This document shows, piece by piece, positions 1 to 6,215 of a stretch of DNA of 32,829 nt. Source of the stretch: Bacillota bacterium (lineage in GTDB: Bacteria > Bacillota > Limnochordia > DUMW01); assembly GCA_012839765.1 (NCBI GenBank), contig DUMW01000034.1, positions 1-32,829 of the forward strand, written 5' to 3'. The translations under genes were made by a program, and so were the position numbers. The notes beneath the pieces are model-generated. The model was not told the DNA's origin, ran no database searches, and saw only the letters and a list, made by a program, of their open reading frames with translations. Within the stretch, counting starts at the first letter, position 1. Each line of letters begins with the position of its first letter.

Positions 1-2
1 AA

Positions 3-302
3 AACGTTTATCTGTTCGACTACCGAAGTGAAATCTCTGACGCTATCGGAGAAGCCCTAGGCATTGATTTTGCTAAGAAACGTCTGCGTCTGGGAGACAT
101 CAAAAAAATTCTGGGCGAGGTAAAAAATGACATTTTCCCCTACATAACGCCGACATGGCCAGAGGTCTGCAAACCCTTTCGTACCAAGGGTTTGAGACCT
201 CTGTTTCTGACTATAACTGCAAAAGATGGGATTCATCCATCGGTATTGATGTCAATTTTTTATCGGCCAAAGAGGATTTCTCTAGCGGGAGGGCGAAACT
301 AA
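3..302 (+). CDS. C-terminal part of an unknown protein (5' end outside window)
   Basis: The frame starting at base 3 is open from the window edge to a TAA at 300-302, giving 99 residues. It begins NVYLFDYRSEISDAIGEALG and continues with a mixed hydrophobic and charged composition that looks like real protein, at least over the first 60 residues. I do not recognise a family and see no metal-binding motif, signal peptide or membrane segment. Codon use looks more AT-rich than in the genes downstream. The alternative is an open frame by chance; the lack of a visible start inside the window is consistent with a gene cut by the edge. Confidence 0.4.
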   Translation, partial: NVYLFDYRSEISDAIGEALGIDFAKKRLRLGDIKKILGEVKNDIFPYITPTWPEVCKPFRTKGLRPLFLTITAKDGIHPSVLMSIFYRPKRISLAGGRN

Positions 303-316
303 CCCAGCAAACTATT

Positions 317-413
317 CATGGCGGGCTTTGCCCGCAGGTGTTCGCACCATGGATGGTTTCCTTGCCGGAGAACCTATCTTCCTTCGGCTGTTTCAAGGGA
401 TGCCTCAGCAGGC
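317..413 (+). other. Cluster of four small hairpins upstream of rex
   Basis: In fewer than 100 bases there are four separate inverted repeats: GCGGGC-TTT-GCCCGC (321-335), GGTG-TTCG-CACC (337-348, a UUCG tetraloop in RNA), GGTTTCC paired with GGAgAACC (355-374), and GCCT-CAGC-AGGC (402-413). No T-tract follows, so this is not an ordinary terminator of the gene that ends at 302. It could be a structured leader or part of a small RNA. I do not recognise a known riboswitch. Confidence 0.3.
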
Positions 414-486
414 GGGACCGTCAAGGTTATACTTTCCAGTGGGGCAGTCATATATATAACTTTACAAACCGAGGGAGGTTGTGTGC

Positions 487-1122
487 ATGAGGAGGAAAAT
501 TTCCGATGCTGTGGTGCGCCGGTTACCGTTGTACATGCGGGTGTTAGATGAGTACAAGAAGACCGAGGAAAATCCGCTGATCTCTTCCCAGGAACTAGGC
601 GAGCGAGCCGGAGTCAGTTCTTCCCTGGTGCGGAAGGATTTAGCCTGGTTCGGTGAATTCGGCAAACAGGGCGTTGGATATGATGTGGAGTTTTTGCGCA
701 ATCGTCTGAAGGCGATCCTCAATCTGGATAAAGAGGTGCCGGTGGCCTTGGTGGGCGTTGGTAGCTTAGGCCTAGCCTTGACCCGTTATGTACATCGTCG
801 GTACCAGGATGAGACCCATTTCAACCTCCATATTGTCGCGCTCTTCGATAACGACACGAACAAGATTGGTGCCCATGTGGACGGTATAGTGATCGATTCA
901 CTGGACAAAATACCAGAGAAGGTCCGTAAGTACGATCTCAAGATGGGCCTTATCACCGTGCCCGCTGCCAGTGCCCAGATGGTGGCCGATGCCCTGGTGG
1001 CCGCAGGGATTAAGGCGATCTTGAACTTTGCCCCGGCCAACATCACCGTTCCGGAAGGGGTACATCTTACCAGTACGGACTTTAGTCTGGAGATGCAGCG
1101 CTTGGCTTACTATACCAGCTAG
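487..1122 (+). CDS. rex: Redox-sensing transcriptional repressor Rex
   Basis: Rex binds DNA when NADH is low and lets go when NADH binds, so it reports the NADH/NAD+ ratio and controls fermentation and hydrogenase genes. The 211-residue protein has the family's normal length and order: an N-terminal winged helix (about residues 1-80, with SSLVRKDLAWFGEFG, typical of Rex) and a Rossmann domain whose nucleotide loop reads GVGSLGLAL near residue 91. A GTG at 481 is in frame, but the Shine-Dalgarno GAGGGAGG at 471-478 fits the ATG at 487 with 8 nt spacing. A perfect Rex operator lies 2.4 kb downstream in front of the hydrogenase genes. I found no Rex box before rex itself. Confidence 0.97.
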   Translation: MRRKISDAVVRRLPLYMRVLDEYKKTEENPLISSQELGERAGVSSSLVRKDLAWFGEFGKQGVGYDVEFLRNRLKAILNLDKEVPVALVGVGSLGLALTRYVHRRYQDETHFNLHIVALFDNDTNKIGAHVDGIVIDSLDKIPEKVRKYDLKMGLITVPAASAQMVADALVAAGIKAILNFAPANITVPEGVHLTSTDFSLEMQRLAYYTS

Positions 1123-1223
1123 GCGAAGGCGCAGCACCGTTGGAAGGGGTTAGGGAAGGGGTTTTCCCTTGAAGAATGGGTTTGAGGGAACGCAGTCTAC
1201 ATGAACGTTGGCGCCGGGTGGCG

Positions 1224-1928
1224 ATGAGTTGTCACCAGGACCGCGGCGACGAAGTGCGACAGCTTTTTTCCAATATTTTTCATAGATATGATTTGGTAAA
1301 CCGGGTATTGACCGCGGGACTGGACGACTACCTGCGGCGGCAGGCGGTGTTGCTGGCGGAGATCCAGCCTGGTTCCATCGTGGTGGACGTGGGTAGTGGC
1401 ACCGGGGAATTGGCTGTGAAGGCGGCGACCTACCTTGGGTCGGAGGGCAAGGTGTACGGCGTGGATTTCTGCCCTCCGATGCTTCAGGTGGCCCAAAGAA
1501 AGGTCCAGAACCGAGGTTTGCAGGAGAAGGTGGAGTTTGTGGTGGGGGATGCCCGGGCGTTACCCTTTCCCGATGCCTTTGCGGACCGGGTTTTAATGGG
1601 TTTCACGCTCCGGAACATTCCCACCTATTCCCCGGTTCTCCAGGAGGTGTGCCGGATCCTCAAACCCGACGGCTGTTTTGTATGCCTGGATATGTTTCAG
1701 CCTACAGGAAGCCTGCTTTCCCCCTTCAGCCGGTTCTATCTTCACCGGGTGGTGCCGAGGCTTGCGTCCTTTTTTATCCCGGGGGGTGAGTACTCCTATC
1801 TGCCTACGTCTTTGCTTACCTTCCCGGATGTGGGTACCTTGAGGAGGATGTTTGCCGAGGTGTTCTCGACGGTATCCTCGCGGACTTACCTGGGGGGGAC
1901 CTTTGGCATCTTGAAGGCCTTGCGTTAG
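1224..1928 (+). CDS. UbiE/MenG-type SAM-dependent methyltransferase
   Basis: This is a class I methyltransferase of the family that methylates demethylmenaquinone or related quinones. Motif I reads VDVGSGTGELA, and family blocks are visible at the N-terminus (FSNIFHRYDLVNRVLTAGLDDYLRR), in the middle (GDARALPFPDAFADRVLMGFTLRN) and at the C-terminus (YLGGTFGILKALR). The ATG at 1224 gives 234 residues, close to Bacillus MenG; an upstream in-frame ATG at 1176 would add 16 residues with no homologous look. There are no other menaquinone genes in the window, so the substrate is open and quinone methylation is only an inference from the family. It sits between rex and an Fe-S protein gene, which gives a redox context. 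Confidence 0.85.
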   Translation: MSCHQDRGDEVRQLFSNIFHRYDLVNRVLTAGLDDYLRRQAVLLAEIQPGSIVVDVGSGTGELAVKAATYLGSEGKVYGVDFCPPMLQVAQRKVQNRGLQEKVEFVVGDARALPFPDAFADRVLMGFTLRNIPTYSPVLQEVCRILKPDGCFVCLDMFQPTGSLLSPFSRFYLHRVVPRLASFFIPGGEYSYLPTSLLTFPDVGTLRRMFAEVFSTVSSRTYLGGTFGILKALR

Positions 1929-1980
1929 GCGGGAAGTCTTCCTCCCTAAGACCCCGGGTAAAGACGACCTGCAGAAACTG

Positions 1981-1989
1981 TGTTATAAT
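1981..1989 (+). promoter_or_regulatory. Extended -10 promoter element
   Basis: TGTTATAAT matches the extended -10 consensus TGnTATAAT exactly. It lies about 150 bases before the TTG start of the Fe-S protein gene. The -35 region (about 1961-1966) is weak, which is usual for extended -10 promoters. The remaining leader up to 2126 contains nothing I recognise. Confidence 0.55.
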
Positions 1990-2140
1990 CAATCTAAGCA
2001 ACTCCCACCGACAGGGTTTACCCATTCAGGCCTTTAGGCAGAACGTCTCCCTTCAGCCAACCGGTATCTGCGGGGCAAGGACTTTGGGTGCACCGGCTTT
2101 TCACGGGGGATTCTGTGTGTTGTCTTAAGGAGGATTAGCC

Positions 2141-3202
2141 TTGGGCAGAAGGCGGACCGCAGGTTATTTGTTGATTCAACCGCAACAGTGCCTTGCAAAT
2201 CAAATGACGAAGTATTCCTGTAGTGCCTGTCGGGAGGTATGTCCTACCGGGGCCATCGATCTGAGTCACGGGTTCCAGATTGACCAGCAGAAATGTACCG
2301 GATGTGGTGCCTGCGTCAATGTGTGCCCCGTGGAAGCCGTCCGCTTGGCGGATGTTTCTTACCTGCACTGGTTTTCGGCGGCCTTGAAGCGGGCCCAGGG
2401 GCAGAAGGAACTGCGGATCGTCTGTGAACGGGCCGAGGCCGGTTCTGGGGACTTAGTAGTGCCCTGCCTGGGCTGGATTAACGAATGTCTTCTGGTGGGT
2501 CTGGGAGCCCTAAGTCCTGTGCGGGTGGTGGAATTGGTGATTGCTCCCTGTGCCGCCTGTGCCGAGAAGAAAAACTTACGAACCGCCAAAAGGCGCATCC
2601 GCTGCGCCCGGCAGTTTCTGAAGAGTGCACGCAAGTCCCTGCGGATCACCTTGTCTGACGCGACGGAGATCCCCATGCTTCCCCGGGTCCGTCGGCGGTT
2701 TAGGAAGCTGAAACGTCGGCTAAAGGGAAGACTCCGGGTTTTAAGTACGGCCAGTAACCCCCAGTGGCGTCTGGAGAAACGGGAGATCTTGGCCCAGGCT
2801 CTAGGGCAGCTGAAACCGAGAAGACCCTTATCCCTTTCCTGGTATGATTACGGCAATATCAAACTGCGGACCGAGCTTTGTACCGGCTGTGGTTATTGTG
2901 AAAAAGTGTGTCCCACCGGGGCTTTGAAGTTGGAGTCCGGGGAGCAGGAGGCTGTCTTGACCTTCGATGTTTATCGGTGCATAAAATGCGGCCTGTGCGC
3001 CAGCTGGTGCCCCGAGGAGGCTTTGCGGGTGCAAAGGGGTAATACGGGCCATTTCCAACAGCAACAACCGCGGGTCTTGACCCGTTTCCGTACCGGTGCA
3101 TGTAGTTATTGCGGCCGAGAGGTCACGGTTCCCGTGGGAGCCGAGATGATTTGTCCTACCTGTGCCCGAAACCGCGATCTGGCTGAGGGTTACTTGATCT
3201 GA
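2141..3202 (+). CDS. Multi-cluster [4Fe-4S] protein with MvhD-like middle domain and zinc ribbon
   Basis: This is a cytoplasmic electron-transfer protein of 353 residues with five cysteine modules. Residues 17, 27, 30 and 34 (C-x9-C-x2-C-x3-CP) and 52, 55, 58 and 62 form an N-terminal pair of [4Fe-4S] sites. Cysteines 95, 109, 116, 137 and 140 lie in a stretch (VPCLGWINECLL, VIAPCAACAEKK) resembling the MvhD/hydrogenase-delta fold. A very basic linker follows (about 183-205). Residues 247-257 and 280-290 form a second two-cluster ferredoxin unit, and C321/C324/C338/C341 look like a zinc ribbon. The TTG start is set by AAGGAGG at 2127-2133. It lies between the rex region and the hydrogenase operon, so a role as an electron carrier or adaptor for the hydrogenase is plausible, but that is inference. 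I do not know a named family with this full architecture. Confidence 0.85.
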   Translation: MGRRRTAGYLLIQPQQCLANQMTKYSCSACREVCPTGAIDLSHGFQIDQQKCTGCGACVNVCPVEAVRLADVSYLHWFSAALKRAQGQKELRIVCERAEAGSGDLVVPCLGWINECLLVGLGALSPVRVVELVIAPCAACAEKKNLRTAKRRIRCARQFLKSARKSLRITLSDATEIPMLPRVRRRFRKLKRRLKGRLRVLSTASNPQWRLEKREILAQALGQLKPRRPLSLSWYDYGNIKLRTELCTGCGYCEKVCPTGALKLESGEQEAVLTFDVYRCIKCGLCASWCPEEALRVQRGNTGHFQQQQPRVLTRFRTGACSYCGREVTVPVGAEMICPTCARNRDLAEGYLI

Positions 3203-3485
3203 AGATAGGCCGACTTTGTCCTTCGATAGTGTCTTTCCACTTTCCAACTAGATCTGACCAGGGCTAGGGTCCCATAGCCCCGATTTGTAGCTTGAATTAT
3301 TGTAGAATCCTTTCTTCTTGTAGACTGGAATTTCTGATTTGTGAAAGAAAGGATGAAATATGGAGAACCTCGTAACCCAATCACTGTGTTCTGGTGTAGG
3401 CCGTAGCTGTTGCCCCGTGGACGATTGCAACAGGAGGGGGGGGGGATTGCCCTTGGCCATGTAATCTTGGAGCTTGGGAAAACAG
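3203..3485 (+). other. Intergenic stretch with weak hairpin and a 10-G tract
   Basis: No gene is visible here. GGGCTA (3261-3266) pairs with TAGCCC (3275-3280) shortly after the Fe-S protein gene, but no T-tract follows, so it would be a poor terminator. A TTTGTGAAA half-site resembling a Rex half-operator occurs at about 3339-3347. A run of ten G residues spans 3436-3445, about 40 bases upstream of the hydrogenase promoter. Confidence 0.4.
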
Positions 3486-3514
3486 TTGACGCCCAACATG
3501 CCTTGTAGTATACT
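3486..3514 (+). promoter_or_regulatory. Promoter of the hydrogenase operon
   Basis: TTGACG at 3486-3491 and TATACT at 3509-3514 are separated by exactly 17 bases, a near-consensus housekeeping-sigma promoter. Transcription would start near 3521, giving a leader of about 160 nt before the first hydrogenase gene. Confidence 0.75.
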
Positions 3515-3555
3515 CGAGGTTGACGTGGGGGAAACTATATTTTTATGGACCTGCT

Positions 3556-3573
3556 TTGTGAAAGTGTTCACAA
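3556..3573. promoter_or_regulatory. Rex operator (perfect palindrome)
   Basis: TTGTGAAAGTGTTCACAA is a perfect inverted repeat (TTGTGAA-N4-TTCACAA) matching the known Rex consensus TTGTGAAnnnnTTCACAA. It lies about 35-52 bases downstream of the inferred transcription start, where bound Rex would act as a roadblock. An overlapping outer pair, CTTTGTG (3554-3560) with CACAAAG (3575-3581), adds a third half-site. rex is encoded in the same window. Confidence 0.9.
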
Positions 3574-3601
3574 GCACAAAGGTTACATAGGAGCTATCTA
3601 T

Positions 3602-3631
3602 CTGCCCTGGGGCAGAGGGGGCTCTGTTTTT
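3602..3631 (+). terminator. Possible attenuator in the hydrogenase leader
   Basis: CAGAG (3613-3617), GGGG and CTCTG (3622-3626) followed by TTTTT (3627-3631) have the form of a short intrinsic terminator inside the leader. A second hairpin, CTGCCC-TG-GGGCAG (3602-3615), shares bases 3613-3615 with it, so the two cannot form together. The 5-bp terminator stem is weak, so the call is tentative. Confidence 0.4.
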
Positions 3632-3684
3632 CTTGAAACCCAAAAAATCCTCTGTATGTGGAGAAGAGAAGGGGAGGAGTCTTG

Positions 3685-4182
3685 GTGAGCATTACTCAGT
3701 GTCAGTGCGGGAAACCCGTCACCGATACGAGGATGACGGAAATCCTTAGCAAGTATGCCAGCAAAGAGCCGGGCAACTTGATTGCGATCCTGCAGGATAT
3801 CCAGGATAAGTACGGATACCTGCCCCGGGAAGCCTTGGTGGCGGCTGCTGTGCATACGGGCCTGTCTACGGCCGAAGTCTATGGTGTCGCTACTTTCTAC
3901 AACCAGTTCCGGTTCAAACCTTTAGGAAAGTACACCATCAGTGTCTGCTGCGGTACCGCGTGCCACGTGCGGGGTTCGGCGGAGATTCTGCAGACCTTGG
4001 AGTCGGAACTCGAGATCCGTCCAGGGGAGACCACCGACGATGGATTGTTTACCCTGGAGACAGTGGCTTGTTTAGGGGCTTGTAGTATGGCGCCTGTGGT
4101 GATGGTGAACGGAGAGTTCCACGGCAAACTCACGCCAAAATCTGTACTGAAGATGATCAATCTGTACAGGAAAAAGGGGTAG
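3685..4182 (+). CDS. hydC: NAD-reducing/bifurcating [FeFe]-hydrogenase, NuoE-like subunit (HydC)
   Basis: This is the [2Fe-2S] thioredoxin-fold subunit that helps relay electrons between NADH and the hydrogenase core. The 165 residues carry the helical N-terminus typical of NuoE (DIQDKYGYLPREALVAAA, STAEVYGVATFYNQFRF) and the cluster ligands in SVCCGTACHVRGS and ETVACLGACSMAPVVMVNG. Candidate starts are GTG 3658, TTG 3682 and GTG 3685; GGAGG at 3673-3677 gives a 7-nt spacer to GTG 3685, which I chose. Four bases separate it from the next gene, and the order NuoE-NuoF-HydA is the standard order for trimeric HydABC enzymes. Control by Rex is expected from the operator upstream. Confidence 0.95.
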   Translation: MSITQCQCGKPVTDTRMTEILSKYASKEPGNLIAILQDIQDKYGYLPREALVAAAVHTGLSTAEVYGVATFYNQFRFKPLGKYTISVCCGTACHVRGSAEILQTLESELEIRPGETTDDGLFTLETVACLGACSMAPVVMVNGEFHGKLTPKSVLKMINLYRKKG

Positions 4183-4186
4183 AAAG

Positions 4187-6190
4187 ATGCGTACATTAAT
4201 GTCTAAATGCTGTGACCGCTGTACTCATTCCCAGGAGAATCCCTGTCGGGATTATATTACCTGTCGGTTGGAAGGACCCCTCTGCCATGATGATGCCGCC
4301 TGTCGAGCAAAACGGCAGGAGATCCGGGCGGTCCTGGACGGACTAAAGCTGTCCCGTCCGGTGGTGAGTGTGGGGATGGGGACCTGCGGCTTGGCCTCCG
4401 GCGCCGATAGGGTCTGGACCAAGCTGCATGAGCTGGTGGAAGCCGCAGGCCTTGATGTGGAGTTTAAGCAGGTGGGGTGCATTGGGCTTTGCTTCCGGGA
4501 AGTACTTGTAGATGTACAGAAGCCTAATCGACCCCGGGTATCCTTCGGCCCGGTGACCGAGGACAAGGTGCCCCTCCTGATTGAATACCTGCAAAATGAT
4601 GTGCTACCCATGGAGATGGCCATTGGTCGGTTCCCCTATGGGGGAGAGATCGAAGGGGAGATCCCTGAACAGAAAGTCCCCTTGATTTATGATCTGCCCG
4701 TCTTTGCCAAGCAGAAGCGGGTGGCTTTGGCCAACTGTGGTTTGATCAATCCCGATTCCTTGTCCGAATACGTCCATCGGGGTGGTTTCAGTGCCCTGTC
4801 TAAGGTCCTGAAGGAGATGAAGCCCCAAGAGGTGATCGCGACCGTTACTGAGGCGGGCTTGCGGGGCCGTGGTGGCGGAGGATTTCCCACGGGACGGAAA
4901 TGGGGATTTGTCGCGGCAGAGTCCGCAGATAAGAAATACCTGGTGTGTAATGCCGACGAAGGAGACCCCGGTGCTTTTATGGACCGCAGTCTTTTGGAAG
5001 GGGATCCCTACCGGGTCTTGGAGGGTATGCTCATTGCCGCCTATGCCATGGGCGCCACCGAGGGGTATATCTACGTCCGGGCGGAGTATCCCCTGGCTAT
5101 TAAGAAACTAAAACAGGCCATAAAGAACATGGCCGAGCTGACCCTCATCGGGGATAATATCCTTGGCAGTGGCTTCAATTTCCATTTGAAGATCAAGACC
5201 GGGGCGGGAGCCTTTGTCTGCGGTGAAGAGACGGCCCTCCTTGCCTCCATCGAGGGTAAACGGGGCATGCCTAGACCGCGTCCGCCCTATCCGGCTAAGG
5301 AAGGTCTCTGGGGCAAACCCACCTGCGTGAATAACGTGGAGACCTTCGCCAATGTGTCCACCATCATCCAGAAAGGGGCCCAGTGGTTCGCCGCCATCGG
5401 TACGGAGACGAGCAAGGGGACCAAGGTCTTTGCTTTGACCGGCAAGGTGAACAACACAGGGCTCATTGAGGTGCCTATGGGAACCACCATCCGCGAGATC
5501 GTGTTTGATATCGGTGGTGGGATTGCCAATAACGGTGAATTCAAGGCGGTGCAGATCGGGGGGCCCTCCGGTGGGTGTCTACCCAAGGAACTGTTGGATA
5601 CCCCGGTGGACTACGAGTCGTTGCTCAAGGCTGGGGCCATGATGGGTTCCGGTGGTCTGGTGGTGGTGGATCAGCAGACCTGCATGGTGGATTTTGCCCG
5701 GTTCTTCATTAGCTTCACCTGTAAGGAGTCTTGTGGTAAGTGTATCCCCTGCCGGGAAGGGACAGCTCGCATCCTAGAGACCATGGATCGAATTGTCTCG
5801 GCCCGGGCCGATGAGACCGGCGATGATACCTTGGTGCGGTTCCAAAGTGTGGTGGAGCTGGAGAAACTGGCGGAGACCATCAAGGATACTGCGGCCTGCG
5901 GTCTTGGTCAGACGGCTCCCAATCCTGTTTTGTCCACCCTGCGGTATTTCCGCGACGAATACGATGCCCATGTCTTTGAACGGAGATGTCCTGCTGGCCA
6001 GTGCCGCAGTTTGCTTACCTACCGGATTGTGCCCGAAGTCTGTCGGGGATGCGGTCTTTGCGTGCGACGGTGCCCCCAAGAGGCGATTATCGGGGAGAAG
6101 GGACATGCCCACATGATCGTAACCGACAAGTGTATCCGCTGTGGGGCCTGCATGCAGTTTTGTCCCTTTGGGGCAATCGTGGCCAGCTAG
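4187..6190 (+). CDS. hydB: NAD-reducing/bifurcating [FeFe]-hydrogenase, NuoF-like subunit (HydB)
   Basis: This is the flavin subunit that exchanges electrons with NAD(H). It has 667 residues. A thioredoxin-like segment (about 58-130, C67, C98 and C102 visible) is followed by a NuoF core with the FMN/NADH loop GRGGGGFPTGRKW (about 226), NADEGDPGAFMDR, GAGAFVCGEETAL (about 340) and the [4Fe-4S] motif SCGKCIPCREGT (about 514). Two C-terminal ferredoxin motifs close the protein, CRGCGLCVRRCP (about 618) and CIRCGACMQFCP (about 648). Unusual is a cysteine-dense N-terminus (C8, C9, C12, C20, C26, C33, C39). The thioredoxin-like part shows fewer cysteines than I would expect for a full [2Fe-2S] site. 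An in-frame ATG at 4199 would shorten the protein by four residues. Confidence 0.95.
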   Translation: MRTLMSKCCDRCTHSQENPCRDYITCRLEGPLCHDDAACRAKRQEIRAVLDGLKLSRPVVSVGMGTCGLASGADRVWTKLHELVEAAGLDVEFKQVGCIGLCFREVLVDVQKPNRPRVSFGPVTEDKVPLLIEYLQNDVLPMEMAIGRFPYGGEIEGEIPEQKVPLIYDLPVFAKQKRVALANCGLINPDSLSEYVHRGGFSALSKVLKEMKPQEVIATVTEAGLRGRGGGGFPTGRKWGFVAAESADKKYLVCNADEGDPGAFMDRSLLEGDPYRVLEGMLIAAYAMGATEGYIYVRAEYPLAIKKLKQAIKNMAELTLIGDNILGSGFNFHLKIKTGAGAFVCGEETALLASIEGKRGMPRPRPPYPAKEGLWGKPTCVNNVETFANVSTIIQKGAQWFAAIGTETSKGTKVFALTGKVNNTGLIEVPMGTTIREIVFDIGGGIANNGEFKAVQIGGPSGGCLPKELLDTPVDYESLLKAGAMMGSGGLVVVDQQTCMVDFARFFISFTCKESCGKCIPCREGTARILETMDRIVSARADETGDDTLVRFQSVVELEKLAETIKDTAACGLGQTAPNPVLSTLRYFRDEYDAHVFERRCPAGQCRSLLTYRIVPEVCRGCGLCVRRCPQEAIIGEKGHAHMIVTDKCIRCGACMQFCPFGAIVAS

Positions 6191-6215
6191 GCGGCTAGGA
6201 GGGGAGAGGTGGAAG

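Noticed and set aside
303-480. T-box or other known riboswitch before rex
   Set aside because: GGCGGGACCG near 411-420 only superficially resembles a T-box core; no specifier or AGGGTGG-type antiterminator sequence is present.
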